Below are positions 21,501-31,615 of a DNA stretch of 64,000 nt, in pieces (positions within the stretch are counted from its first letter, which is position 1; each line of letters opens with the position of its first letter). Below the pieces are notes generated by a model. That model was not told the DNA's origin and searched no databases. It saw only the letters and a list, made by a program, of their open reading frames with translations. The stretch lies in NCBI RefSeq assembly GCF_000328475.2, contig NC_026479.1, positions 930,001-994,000 on the forward strand, read 5' to 3'. Position numbers and translations under genes: made by a program. This stretch comes from Mycosarcoma maydis (Eukaryota > Basidiomycota > Ustilaginomycetes > Ustilaginales).

Positions 21501-22987
21501 TCAACAGGAGGTCGGCCGCCGGAAGCCATCGTCTCCAGTGTAAAGTATCGTTGCTCGACTCGATCTGTGTGTGCGATGAGCAGTTGCAATGGGTCTTCTG
21601 GATGCCAATTGACCTGTTCCACGCCTTGCATCACAGATGTAACAAATTCCTGCTTAAGATACCAGTGATAGTTGCCCGTAGTGTAGATTTGAACGACATC
21701 GTGAGCGGAATTGGCTTCTCCGGCTCGAGTGAGCCAGACAGCGAGAGCCGATCCATCCGCATTCCACGCTAGCTCTCGAACGAAATGCGTCCTGCTCCAG
21801 GGAGCTTCGTTTTGCGAATCGATCCAGCCGAGCTGCGTCCCTTGGGGTTGTGAGGCGGATTCCTCTCGCAAGCTGAACTCGCCATGACGAAGACCGTTGC
21901 GTTCAAAGAAAACTACATCGTGACGTCCCTTGCGACCTTGACTCCACATCTGACCTTGAACATCGGATGGTCCAAACCTCTGTGTGCTCGCGATGAGATT
22001 CCCGATGGGTCGAAAAGCGAGGGTCTGAGATATACCTCTGACCGAAGCATCTGACGTGGCGGACAATGCGCCTGTTCGTGAGTAGATCCGGATGATTCTG
22101 TGCCAGATGAGGTCTGTCGCGCTGTCGGATGACGACGGAATAAAGGGCTCGAGCGAGCTGATCGCGAAGAATGCACCGTCTCCACGCCAGCTAATGCGTG
22201 GTCTTCCGTCGTCATCTGGCAATTTGGGTCCCCGAGTGTCAGTCTTGCTCTCCTTGGCCGCTGCAGCTGCCTCAGCAGCAGCTGCTGCCGCTGCCTTTCC
22301 TTCGGATCCGTGAAATTGTGTTGCTTTGCTTCCCCAACCTACGTCGACTGCCTCGTCCTCGCCAAAGCTGTCGGTGCGCAAGCTGAGCTCGGAAAGCACT
22401 TCGAAATCGCGAGTCATGAGAAGTACCTTCTCCGCCTCGCTTCTCCCTGTCGATGAAGCGTCCTGCGGCATCTCGGAGGTGACAAGGACTAGCAGCTCAT
22501 CATCTGGACTCCAGCATGCAGCGCCAATGCCTTGCTCGATGGTACCCACCACGGAAGGCTCGATTGCAGGAGCATCGTCCAGAGTTTCATTTGCTGAAGA
22601 GACGGGCAGAAGAAGCAGGTCACCACCAGCTGAAATTGTACAGAGTGCCGCTTGATTTTGCACTTCCTGGCCGCCATCAGAGAGATAGTGGAAGTCGATC
22701 ACATCTGTAGGGCTCCGGCCGGATGTAGAAGCAACCGCTGTCGAAGAATTAGGCAGAGGTGACGGAGGCCCGGGTACGAGCAGAGAGTTAAACTGGGTGA
22801 AGGCTTGCTCCTGACTGCTGACCTTCAGAAAGTGGATGGTCACATCTGCTGCAGTGGGAGAGATGCGCGATGTTGCGACTGCGTAAATGGATCCATTGTC
22901 GAGATCAGCTGCCGTGGCTTTGATCTTGAGTGGAGATCCCGAAGCGAATGTGATCGCCCGATGTGACAAGACGGAGAGATTGCGCAT
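18503..22987 (-). CDS. ELP1: Elongator complex protein 1 (ELP1/IKI3)
   Basis: A single 1494-residue ORF starting MRNLSVLSHRAI at the ATG at 22987. Elp1 is the scaffold of Elongator, which adds the carboxymethyl group to wobble uridine of cytoplasmic tRNAs. Typical blocks are GIGAACWSPDDELLVLVT, RISWRGDGAFFAISS, RELAWNADGSALAVWL, VNWHPEDPLQLLIAH and PRGNLETIYPRPLVLEVVR in the double-propeller half. The helical half has LRALSWLVKAG-type repeats such as DHLGRHVKALSWLVKAG and DDAGAAFQLAGKNRKALEAY. Near the C-terminus, SRKKQAKLNKKQQRAKAGGK, followed by KGSIFEQDYLYTSVQKLL, corresponds to the conserved basic tRNA-binding region. A poly-Ala stretch (about 229-244) is a low-complexity insertion. Slightly longer than yeast Elp1 (1349). 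It converges on the helicase gene. Confidence 0.93.
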   Translation of the reverse strand: MRNLSVLSHRAITFASGSPLKIKATAADLDNGSIYAVATSRISPTAADVTIHFLKVSSQEQAFTQFNSLLVPGPPSPLPNSSTAVASTSGRSPTDVIDFHYLSDGGQEVQNQAALCTISAGGDLLLLPVSSANETLDDAPAIEPSVVGTIEQGIGAACWSPDDELLVLVTSEMPQDASSTGRSEAEKVLLMTRDFEVLSELSLRTDSFGEDEAVDVGWGSKATQFHGSEGKAAAAAAAEAAAAAKESKTDTRGPKLPDDDGRPRISWRGDGAFFAISSLEPFIPSSSDSATDLIWHRIIRIYSRTGALSATSDASVRGISQTLAFRPIGNLIASTQRFGPSDVQGQMWSQGRKGRHDVVFFERNGLRHGEFSLREESASQPQGTQLGWIDSQNEAPWSRTHFVRELAWNADGSALAVWLTRAGEANSAHDVVQIYTTGNYHWYLKQEFVTSVMQGVEQVNWHPEDPLQLLIAHTDRVEQRYFTLETMASGGRPPVDVACVAVADGAATLLTPFRMQNVPPPMASLSLLLPPADPSMRASAAAAVTVPCHTAWSQLPGRSLDEAIGIMAAVFQNGFIQIWRFDWGLLGSHNKVRGSPAAEPKLIAAVQLNNMQSTASAAYQIAVAGWAAPSLENQEANKVSLAVLSSAPQGAKIDLLELSQAQDAEVLSGYAQRSVTVSAHGKKRIVADPFVPVSTTSPSFYLENEDGEVHTVDKGEWHLVTKLERFCSDFRILASGRAGQQSKIKIIGLASNGRLLAEKQVIAKDATSFTLVGSFLVWTNTSHEARFLPLTSLGWTAAEGGRDASGSEAVDLGRRVERGSRIVTAVPSAMSLILQMPRGNLETIYPRPLVLEVVRRNIDAQRYGPAFRICRTHRMDVNILYDHDPEAFMRNVATFVRQVADVDYLNLFLSGLRDEDVTRTLYKPLSSQTSASDPSPLSATATATTQSKVNKVCDAIRVELEELDSRKYVQSILTTHVRKVPADYEAGLSLLLRLKESDPETAEEAVKYIIFLADADKLFDVALGMYDYTLTLMIAQHAKRKDPREYLPFLRELRSLSPVEYQRFRIDDHLGRHVKALSWLVKAGVAHHKDALRYADKHRLYHEAIELYAADGASRLRDAYELFGEYLLTRRKFDDAGAAFQLAGKNRKALEAYRESTNWTQAIRLAFVEKLAPAEIVAMAKSFVDELESSRQFTQAARICLDYIRDVEQAVSLLCRGGEFSEARRILTTYSRHDLNQVTLHPLLIEAASTLIDDIGEMSEQLHKQLGRIRELREKRALALAQGAHFYADENDAALDNLDVQSDTSTQMTQFTRYTRAASIASQQSSLATFSTKSGSRKKQAKLNKKQQRAKAGGKKGSIFEQDYLYTSVQKLLKDRLGAVQLEAAKLLPHLLCAGPAPIRARANEVSTSLSHFETQASQAVNTLWAYSQQDDDERFDMLVKFEHDILDGKLAENAIMATMSFRAIANLRVPRSKLEVAENKWRSVLLDRDASTR

Positions 22988-23588
22988 TGCCGATTATTTT
23001 CAGTGACGAGGATCGTAAGCCCTGTTTTGGCTTGCTTTCAAAAGCGTCAGGTGTGCGAGAAGGCAGTGTAAAGGTGATGAAGATGGAGGTGGAAGGACGG
23101 ATTGCACTCGTGACTCTCACACGTCAATGTGTTGACTTGAACCCGACTTGAAATTTTGTCAGGTGCGTTCTTCCAGACATACCAGGGTTTTGCTCCACTT
23201 CTCCGGGAAAGGATGGAAAAAAAATTGGCCGAAATTCAAGCCCATCAAAAAGGAACAGGAAAATGTCGTGAGTGGCGCTCCCTGGCTCGTATCCCGGAGA
23301 TAGCACCACTTTTGCACACACAGTATGTACAAAGAGGGAGAACCAGAGTATGAATTAACGATCAGTATAGTAGTAGTAAGGATAGACAGAGAGAGAGGAA
23401 AGGAGCGCAGAATCAAGTGAAGCTTTCGTGGCCTTAGATGTTTCAGCGACTTAATAAATACAGGAACATGCGTAGTGCGACGAGGCGTAAAAGACGCGAA
23501 GAATGCGAAAGCGAGAGAGGCTCACAGAAAGGAAAAGCTGCAGCGTGTTTGAGAGGCATCAGAGTTCGCGATTGCCGCCCTTTGCCGC
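22988..23588. promoter_or_regulatory. Spacer upstream of ELP1, downstream of the PKA gene
   Basis: 601 bp. It contains the ELP1 promoter and the PKA 3' flank. A variant CACTCGTGACT lies near 23105, but there is no exact decamer. No gene seen. Confidence 0.5.
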
Positions 23589-25646
23589 TTAGAAGTCTGG
23601 AAAGAGGTCGGCGTATAAATCATGATGACCTGAATCAGCGCCATACAGGCCAGGCATGGCGCTCGGTCTGGCTGGCTCGTACTTGCTAAAGTTGGATGTG
23701 TCGCCTGGTCGCCCGAGGTAGGGAACAATGGGAGGAAGGATCCTGCCCTCCTGTAACGCCTTCCAGTCGACACCATGGAACCAAGGATGGTTCTTGACGT
23801 CATTCGCACCACCACGAAGGTTGCCGAGACGCCTGCTACGGTCAGCCGTTAGAAGGCTCGAGATGAGGTCGCGCGAGAGCGGGTCAATCTCCTCGGGAAA
23901 GACGAGGTTGCCAGCCAGAATCTTTTCATAGATCAAGATTGGGTTGGGGTCGTAGAATGGTGGGTAGCCGGCTAGCATCTCGAAAAGCAGAATGCCCAAT
24001 GACCACCAATCGACGGCGCTACCATGACCGCTGCACTGGATAATTTCTGGCGCAAGATACTCGGGTGTGCCGCAGAGCGTCCAAGTTCGATCTTCAACCT
24101 CCTTGGCAAATCCAAAGTCGGTGATCTTGGTGTAGCCGTTCGAGTCGATTAGAAGGTTTTCCGGCTTCAAGTCTCGGTACACCACCTTGTTGCTATGGAG
24201 GTATTCGATAGCCAGTACGATGGTCGAGATGTAGAAGCGAGCTACGTCTGCCGAGAAATGACCTGCTCTGCGCAAGTACGAAAAGATCTCGCCGCCGACG
24301 ACATATTCCATCAGCATGTAGCAGTTCTTGCTATCCTGGAAGGAAGCGATCATGTTGACGAGAAAAGGATGATCCACCTTGGTCAAAATGCAGCGCTCAC
24401 TGTTGATATGCGAGACCTGCTTGAGCTTGATTACATCCGTCTTGGCCAAGACCTTGAGCGCAAAGTAGGCCGAGCGATCCGCAACGTCGCGATCTTTCAG
24501 ACGTACCAACAACACGCGACCAAAGGTACCTGTTCCCAATGTTTCGACAACCTCAAAATCTGAGAGCGCGTAAGGACGGTTGGGAGAGGATCGCAGCGGA
24601 GATGCTGAGCCAACGCTTTTTGCAACCTTTTCTGTCGAGGACGATGACGTCTTTGGGTCAGACGAAGATGCTGCCGGCGGACCGCTGCGAGATGCCAAAG
24701 ACGGCATCAAGGTGGGCCGAGAAACATGCGATGCACAAGCCCCCAGCAAGGGGACCGAGAGCGTGTCGACGATGTCCTCGATCATCACAATATCCACAAA
24801 GGCAGGAGCGGGAGTGGCCGCGGTGCGCCCACTCGGGCGCGTCTCCAATGTAGGTTTGACCAGGTCGGTGGGTGCTAGTGCAGGAGACTGGCGAAGCTCG
24901 GCAATAGTGTCGGGCTCGACCAGCGTCTCCCACTGTGATTGGCGTTGGTTTTCGAACTGATGGCGATGCTGCTTCCTTCGAATCTTTGCCCGCTTGACAG
25001 CGAGCTTACCCTGGCGCGTCAATGCAGGAAAGGCTTCGAGCGGTGTCCAGCCTTCCTCGTCTTGGAAGCGAATGCCATCTTGTAGTTCCATGGCTTGTCG
25101 ACCGTGCGCTTCAACGTGCCAACCGGGCGAGACGCCGGGCACAAGCTGAGCGTCCAGCGAGACGAGCGATGCACGATTTGGGGGGGCTTCGAGTGCCGCC
25201 TGCGACTGGCGGCGAGCCATGGCTTGGCTAGCGCGTCGCTCGGTGTCGGCATTACGGCTCATCATGAGAGGCTGCATGACTTCCGGAGCATCGAACGAGC
25301 GCCTAGCGGCCGTAGCTGATGATGATCGGGGAGGTGCATCGTCTGATCGCGGCAACAAGGAGTCTTGCGACATGTGCAGACCGCCGACAAACGTCTGCAG
25401 ACCTGGCACAAATCGTGCGGTAGAGGAGGTGCTAGGTAGCGCGCGCGGCCGCGCTGATGTCGAAGCCGTAGCACAGTCTCCATTTGTGTCGAAGAAGCTG
25501 AGGCGCCGCTGTTTACCCTGAGCTGTATCAGTGTTGGCTGGATATCGTGATGCTGTCAAATTGTCGGTCATCTCACCGAAAAGATTGTTGAAATAAGATG
25601 CCGTGTAATCTGGCACGACATCGTCGAAAGTTCGCTTCAACGACAT
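23589..25646 (-). CDS. cAMP-dependent protein kinase catalytic subunit (PKA, AGC family)
   Basis: 685 residues from the ATG at 25646. The kinase domain occupies about 360-615: glycine loop GTGTFGRV (about 370), FALKVLAK lysine (about 395), YRDLKPENLLI (about 489), DFGFAKEV (about 510), activation loop TWTLCGTPEYLAPE (about 522-535) and DWWSLGILLFEMLAGYPPF. The AGC C-tail ends exactly in FPDF, the FxxF hydrophobic motif typical of PKA. The N-terminal 350 residues are a long, polar, Ser/Ala/Arg-rich extension absent from animal PKA (about 350 residues in all). From memory, Ustilago maydis has two PKA catalytic subunits, Adr1 and Uka1. The long N-terminus makes a Uka1-type assignment possible, but I cannot decide between them. 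The PKA pathway governs morphogenesis and virulence in smuts. Confidence 0.88.
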   Translation of the reverse strand: MSLKRTFDDVVPDYTASYFNNLFGEMTDNLTASRYPANTDTAQGKQRRLSFFDTNGDCATASTSARPRALPSTSSTARFVPGLQTFVGGLHMSQDSLLPRSDDAPPRSSSATAARRSFDAPEVMQPLMMSRNADTERRASQAMARRQSQAALEAPPNRASLVSLDAQLVPGVSPGWHVEAHGRQAMELQDGIRFQDEEGWTPLEAFPALTRQGKLAVKRAKIRRKQHRHQFENQRQSQWETLVEPDTIAELRQSPALAPTDLVKPTLETRPSGRTAATPAPAFVDIVMIEDIVDTLSVPLLGACASHVSRPTLMPSLASRSGPPAASSSDPKTSSSSTEKVAKSVGSASPLRSSPNRPYALSDFEVVETLGTGTFGRVLLVRLKDRDVADRSAYFALKVLAKTDVIKLKQVSHINSERCILTKVDHPFLVNMIASFQDSKNCYMLMEYVVGGEIFSYLRRAGHFSADVARFYISTIVLAIEYLHSNKVVYRDLKPENLLIDSNGYTKITDFGFAKEVEDRTWTLCGTPEYLAPEIIQCSGHGSAVDWWSLGILLFEMLAGYPPFYDPNPILIYEKILAGNLVFPEEIDPLSRDLISSLLTADRSRRLGNLRGGANDVKNHPWFHGVDWKALQEGRILPPIVPYLGRPGDTSNFSKYEPARPSAMPGLYGADSGHHDLYADLFPDF

Positions 25647-26398
25647 GATGTGAGTTCCTTTCGTCGGTCGGCGGTCGTATGATTGGATCAGCGTTACAAG
25701 AAGAGCGGAGATGAAGCTGCGTCGAGATTGTGGTCAAGTGCCCAAGGAGGAGAGGGCCAACACCAAATTTGAGTGGTCTGTATATGAGAGAGTAAGAGAT
25801 TGGCGGAGTGGCTGACAGGAAGAGCGCTCACAGTGCAAATTGGCAAAGTTGATGTTGATGTTGAAGAACGGACCGTTTGGGTGATGGAAGAGACTTGAAC
25901 GAGCGGTGTACAGAGTGAAGACGCAGCTGTGAGGGTCAAGATGTGCGTATCTCGCCGACTGCCCGTTGACTGAAAGCGTCCAACCAAGATGCAGGAGGCC
26001 GCAGTTGAAAGGACTGCGCTTGTACCAAAGTAAAGAGCAGACACCTAATAGGTGTGGTACATTGCGAAATGGGACGTGGGCCAAGCACTGAAAAAAACGC
26101 CTGCGCTTGGCACGTCGATGGGGTTGGGGACCGAAATGAGATGTGGCGGATGAAGGCAACGGCGAACGCGACCAAAAGAATGCAACAATGGCGGCTTTTT
26201 GGCAGATGTATGCTACACAAAAAGTTGGACGATCTGGCTGGTGGGGGTCGATGTGAGCGCTGTGCAAAACCAAGGCTGAAGACGGGCTGGCAGAATGCAG
26301 CGGGCTGGGGTCGGAAGAACCGCCTCTTGGGGGTTAAGCTTTAGCGTCGATGATACGCAAGAGGCAGCACAACAACGGCAGCGATTGCGATATGTGTG

Positions 26399-26498
26399 NN
26401 NNNNNNNNNNNNNNNNNNNNNNNNNNNNNNNNNNNNNNNNNNNNNNNNNNNNNNNNNNNNNNNNNNNNNNNNNNNNNNNNNNNNNNNNNNNNNNNNNN
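26399..26498. other. Assembly gap (100 N)
   Basis: Exactly 100 N, a conventional placeholder of unknown true length. TG repeats abut both sides. Confidence 0.98.
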
Positions 26499-26502
26499 AT
26501 TC

Positions 26503-26544
<42 letters not shown>

Positions 26545-26548
26545 GAGC
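26503..26548. repeat. (GT)n-(AG)n-G microsatellite at the gap edge
   Basis: A GT run followed by an AG run and a G tract, directly right of the gap. The left edge of the gap also ends in TGTGTG, so the unsequenced part is probably a long dinucleotide repeat. Confidence 0.85.
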
Positions 26549-28729
26549 AAGGTGCTTTGCGTCTAGATTAGCGTTCAAGCCAACACCATTGCAATGAAAA
26601 CGAGACGTCTCGGGCTTCCAGAGCCCTTGATGTGTTTGTTCGTAGCGAAGGAGAGGCCATCAGGCGAAATGGGAGACGGCGGTGCAAGAACAAAAGGCTC
26701 ACCAGCTTCAGTTAGGGCAGTGTCCACTCCTCCGCGCTAAATCTCGTATAAGTTAGCTATAACCACGCACCAAACTTGCAGAAAAGCGTGTAGAACGGTG
26801 CCACGTTCCGATGGAGAAATTCGTGATTCGTGAATGCATCCAAAGGTAGATAGACACTCGTGACTGTACGAGTAAGGACCACGAACAATATAGTAAGTCA
26901 AGGCAAAACGCAGCCACAACTAGAGCAGCAGCAGACCGAAGCGAGTCCAAAGCGAGTCCAAAGCGAGATTTCTGTGCAGGATGGCTGCAGAAACAGAGAG
27001 TGACAGCTGATGGGGAATGACTAGAACCGAGTCGAATGCAGAACGCTCAGTCAGTAGCTGTCGCGGCCGCGGCCAGAGTGAAGGCCTACCGCCACAGGCT
27101 CAATTTTGAAAGACAAGTTTCATCATCCGACAGATGCCCATACATTCGTGATTTCTTTTAGGGGTTCCACCTGTCCGTGAACCTGCTCTTTCATTTTTTT
27201 AATTTTTTTTTTGAAATTGTTCAAGAGTCGAACCGCAGGTCAGAGGTCGCAGCCATAGAAGCGGTTCCCTTACACTGCTTCTCGAAGCCGCCCATTTTCC
27301 ACTCTGGCTCTGCTGGTCTTTGGATAAATTTTATAAAAAAAATTACGAAAGGAAAAAAAGAGACTAACAAGACATGTCTCGAACCTGTTGAGACGAGCGA
27401 GCGTCATTAACGTGGACTAGTCCACAATGCCAGCCATTCAAGATTCAAGATTGCCCTCTTGGTTCCAAAAATGTGCAAATTACAGCACACGGGAGGCACG
27501 AGGGCAATAGACCCACAATTAGTCACGAGTCTGCTCCTCTGGCGACATTCACGATTGGCGAACATCAAGGCTAGCATGCCAACTCGGTGCAGTGGGGTGG
27601 GCAACAGAGCCGCGTTCACAGCCACAAATTGAGCGACAAGCCAATTCACATCTTGTTCGGCTGTCTCTTCCTTTATCCATCGCTCCTGCTGGAAAAAGAG
27701 TCTCGGACCTGTGCTCTTTCTGCCAAAACACCTCGACGACGAGTTGAGCTATTTTTCAGAAATCAGCATCAGAGGCGTTGGCGAATACGCTAATGTTGCA
27801 TTTCTTGCAGATGTGAGCAAACCAGCCTCTTGCTTGAGCGCATTAGCCAAGTCATCGCGGCAGCCAACTAAAGTATGCAGAGGAAAGCTGTGTTGGCTTA
27901 CAGACTGGTATGGCCTCTCCTCTTGGTTCCGTTTGCGTTCCCATCTGCGATTCTCGGCTCGGCACTGTCGACGTAAGGCGACCAATCCTTCTTTTTTGGT
28001 AACGTTATCACTTTGAAAATGAAACAGGCGGCTCAGCGCAGTATCTTGAAAGTGCTGGCAGCCGCAATTCCATCGGTGTTTCGCCGCGCTAACCGAACGA
28101 CTAAATGTTTTCCCGTGCAACTCATGACTCGCAGCTGGCTCGGCAATCGCATGGAAGAAGCAGCAGCGCCGATCAGACTCTGCCAGATTCGTGATTCCTG
28201 ATTGCTCGTCAGCTACATGTGCATAACTTAGCTCTAGCTTCAATCCCCGAGTCGTGAGTGCAGAACGAGCAGCAACATTTTCATACATTTTTGCATTTTT
28301 GGTTTTGTGTCAACATTGATTTTAACAAGATGAGCTAATCCTTGCAACACGAGTGACGTGCGAGAGCCGATACGGTCATCTCGGAGTCCGACTTGAATTT
28401 TACGGTAAAAATTTTCATCTGATGTGAAGAGGTCATCGGAAGCTTCCTCTCCCGATCAAATTGACTTTATCGCGATCTCCATTCGGTTCCGAAAACGCCG
28501 TTTTACACTTTGATCCCTGCATGTCTGCCGCACCTTTCTTCGCATCATCTTCGTCCAGTAACGACAACGACCACGACCACGACCACGACGGCGTCAACAG
28601 CAGAGGCAGCCTTCACACAGACACTCAACGTACCAGAGTCTGCTTGACCGTATCGAAAGAACCTACAAAACATCTTCGCAAAGACGTTTCCATTCCGGCT
28701 CCAACCTCAAACCACGAGCCACAGTCACC

Positions 28730-29217
28730 ATGTTGGGCCTGAAAGCGCGAATGGCCATCATCGACAACTCCGGCGGGCTGATTGCAGAATGCGTGAATGT
28801 ACTGCGAAACAAGACAACCCAAGGTCTAGGTCGAGTTGGTAAGTTGTCTCTACTACGCTATAGTTCCAGCCTTTCACAAATTGACTGCTGACTCCCTCAC
28901 GTGAACTCTTGCTGTTATCTTTTTCAGGTGATGAGATTGTTGTCGTAGTACAGAAAGCTCGCCCAGTCTCCAACACGCCAGGCCAAGCAAACACACAAAA
29001 GGTTCGTCGGGGCGATGTCCGACATGCCGTCATCGTGCGCACTAAAAAGGAGATGACCAGACCAGACGGTCGTGTCATCCGCTTCGACGACAATGCATGC
29101 GTCCTGCTGAACAACAAGAAGGAGCCGCTAGGCACACGAGTCAATGGTGTCGTAGCCAACGAGCTCCGTGCTGCAGGCTGGGGCAAAATCGCAAGTCTGG
29201 CGCCCAAGGTCATCTAG
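28730..29217 (+). CDS. MRPL38: Mitochondrial ribosomal protein uL14m, two exons
   Basis: Exon 1 is 28730-28838. The intron is 28839-28927 (GTAAGT...TTTTCAG, 89 bp). Exon 2 is 28928-29217. The product has 132 residues. The spliced protein starts [20 protein letters not shown] and continues [16 protein letters not shown] across the junction, then [44 protein letters not shown] and [10 protein letters not shown]. This is the complete uL14 fold of the large ribosomal subunit. The closest family memory is yeast mitochondrial Mrpl38 (bacterial L14), including the short N-terminus without an obvious presequence. The symbol follows the yeast name. The ATG context CACCATGTTG is good. The codon split by the intron (G/GT) is restored cleanly. 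Confidence 0.93.
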
Positions 29218-29297
29218 ATATCAACACTTGGAGCCCCTATTAGACCCACGTACCACAAGCATTGTTCGGCCAGATCATCAGCAGGCGTAAGCTTGGT

Positions 29298-29397
29298 NNN
29301 NNNNNNNNNNNNNNNNNNNNNNNNNNNNNNNNNNNNNNNNNNNNNNNNNNNNNNNNNNNNNNNNNNNNNNNNNNNNNNNNNNNNNNNNNNNNNNNNN
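29298..29397. other. Assembly gap (100 N)
   Basis: A second run of exactly 100 N, 80 bp after the uL14m stop codon. The true length is unknown. Confidence 0.98.
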
Positions 29398-30717
29398 GAT
29401 TCGACCCTTTATTTTCTGTCACCATTATTCTCGCCCCCCCCTCTGCGGTGAAGACTGTTACAGCGCAAGCCAAAGCGCTTGAGCCTTGAGCCGGAAATGG
29501 TTCAGCTGACCTTCAGATTTTGAGAGCATACCTAACCAAAAACGTATAACCGAAGAGACCCAGGCGCTCAGAGGCCAACTGGCAAACATCCCTTATCACA
29601 CTACGGTGCTGAAAGGACGGTATGCCTGACATGCCCGACAGCAGCATGAACGAAGCCTTACAAAGAGGAGACCAGCAGTCGTGTGAGTGTGTAGGTCGGA
29701 TAAATGCGTGCCCTGTCCGCTTTTGGCGTCGCCAAACCTCTGTCGTGATTTAACTGGTCGAGTCCGAGATGGGACCTGCAGCAATCGTGAATCACGAGCC
29801 TCACAGATTGCACCTCCACCAACTGTCAGTCCGACACCCCGCATCGCACAGCCTTCATGGCCATTCTTCATTCTCACTTCATCGTCTTACCTCGGAACTT
29901 TTCTGTGTTGCTGTGTTGTGCCATGCGCTTGTTTAGACGCCAGGGGCTGGAAACGACTTTACACAGTCAAGCATCGCTTCTAGAAGCAAATCCTCTCCTC
30001 TATCATGTTCGACGTGCTGCTAAAATGACTAAATTGGTCCTTGCACCATTGCGACCTTGCTACCTAGAATCACTATTATGACTGAGCGGCTCCGCTGCTT
30101 TTGAATCCTGTGGGTCTGCGTGCTGCCGTACTCGTTCACCCTCATCTCTTACGGAATGCGGCGCCATCTGTTTGAGGCCAGCCAGCGCCATAATGGTGGC
30201 CCGAAAGGTACAGCAGAGGTTCAGAGAATCCTATAGACCATCTGGAGTCCGAACCTCTGACTGCACTACCCAGCATCGCCCTCTGGATCGGGTCTGGCTA
30301 TCTATACTGTGCCTCCCACTGCCCTCAGACATGGTTACGCTCTCCATGTTCTCTTCTTGTGGCGCTCGGGTACAAGCGTCCTTCTACTGAGGCAGGGAAC
30401 GGCACTTGAGTGGGCAGCGCGACGCTCGAATGAATAGTCTCGTTATCGTAAAGTCAACAAACGCCAATCTCACCACGTCGCACTTCATTCCCCTGTGCGT
30501 CAGTATGGACAGCCTGAGATGCCGCTCTGGATAGCCTTCCCGCAACCCGGTTTGTCTTCGCTGTATGTACTCTTTGGCTACGCCTTCTGTAGAAGCGATC
30601 TCTGTCTTGGGCCTCTACAATCCTGTCGACTTCACATTGTCCTGCACTTTTCTGCATAAGCATCTCGTTCTTCTGCGTGTGTGATTTTGAGTTGCCGAAC
30701 TACCTGTTCTGACCAGA

Positions 30718-31029
30718 ATGGCCATGGCGATGACAGTAGGAGGAGCTATGTTTCTGGCGCGCAGCATCTTGGAGAGCCTCGCGATGCTCGTGTTCTTTTA
30801 CGAAAGCAGCCTTGGATGCTTTGCCAATATCGTGGAAGAAGCAGCATGTGGTCGTGGTGGCTTCCAAGCGAATATGGATTGTCTTCGTGCTGCTCTTGCC
30901 AGGAATTGTGTTCCGGAACAGCATATTGCAGAAGCCGCTTGTTACCAAGGACGTATGGATGCGTTTACGCCACGCGCATTGAGTTCACGATCTATGCTGG
31001 CTGGCAAGGAATACGAATTTTCCGAGTAA
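30718..31029 (+). CDS. Doubtful small cysteine-containing ORF
   Basis: 103 codons from the ATG at 30718, ending GKEYEFSE. It has a hydrophobic stretch near the N-terminus (about 8-28) and five Cys at 34, 44, 55, 64 and 75, including the stretch ANMDCLRAALARNCVPEQ. I recognise no family. The spacing of Cys and the hydrophobic start could indicate a small secreted or helical-hairpin protein, but an odd number of Cys, lack of any homology memory and the surrounding non-coding DNA make this weak. It may be an exon or relic. Confidence 0.25.
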   Translation: MAMAMTVGGAMFLARSILESLAMLVFFYESSLGCFANIVEEAACGRGGFQANMDCLRAALARNCVPEQHIAEAACYQGRMDAFTPRALSSRSMLAGKEYEFSE

Positions 31030-31049
31030 TCAAGATTAGTGTCAAGGAC

Positions 31050-31358
31050 AATCGTGAATGCATATGACGAATTACAGTGTAAGCTTTAAGGAGAAATCGT
31101 CACTGCCCTACTTGCGAGTGACATATGAGTAAGGTCGAATATGATGAAGGATGACGGAGGGAGGAACTGACTTAGCCACGGCCCGAGGCGAAAAGTTGCG
31201 CCAAGCGGTAGAATACAGGTTACGCGCACACTAACGACTAGTACTTGACACGTCATAGTCACAATCACGAATCGTGAATGGTTGCCGAGGCTGTCCTACA
31301 GTGTGAGTCGTGAGTATATGACAGTCGAAGATTCTTCTCTCCCTTTGCATTCGTGATT
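31050..31358. repeat. Dispersed-motif cluster with overlapping 17-mer
   Basis: Four exact decamers. At 31263-31279 the two forms overlap as AATCACGAATCGTGAAT, whose core TCACGA-A-TCGTGA is an inverted repeat. Near-variants (GTGAGTCGTGAGT at about 31301, ATCACGAATTC at about 31377) surround it. Confidence 0.8.
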
Positions 31359-31615
31359 CACGACTGTTTACTGTCATCACGAATTCAGCCTTACACTATT
31401 CTGTGCGTTGAGCTTGTGCCTACCTTTTCGTAGCGTGCATCAACAAGGTCTATCTAGCCGAAGACAATCGTGAAAGTGTGCATGTCACTCCAAGTATCAA
31501 GATGGACCAGTGCGAGGAGAGCAACACTTTGACCGAAGTGCATAACCTAACGCTTTGGTTGACGTGGGTGATACAGCAGTCAGTCCGACGTGCGGCCGAG
31601 GCTTTGCCATGCGTG

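Larger units (their letters stand above)
25647..28729. other. 3.1-kb spacer with an assembly gap, no supported gene
   Basis: Lies upstream of the PKA gene and upstream of the uL14m gene, so it holds two divergent promoters. Open frames at 25734-26273 and 27749-28288 (minus) have no domain, and the second carries a motif copy inside it. Exact decamers start at 26819, 27144, 27547 and 28187. A CGACCA-type repeat lies at 28561-28588 near the uL14m start. Confidence 0.55.

Noticed and set aside
27220..27300. Possible tRNA (AGTCGAACCG resembling a T-loop)
   Set aside because: No matching acceptor stem, D-loop or anticodon arm could be folded on either strand.
27749..28288. 179-codon minus-strand ORF
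   Set aside because: Contains ATTCGTGATT and has no recognisable family. Probably chance.
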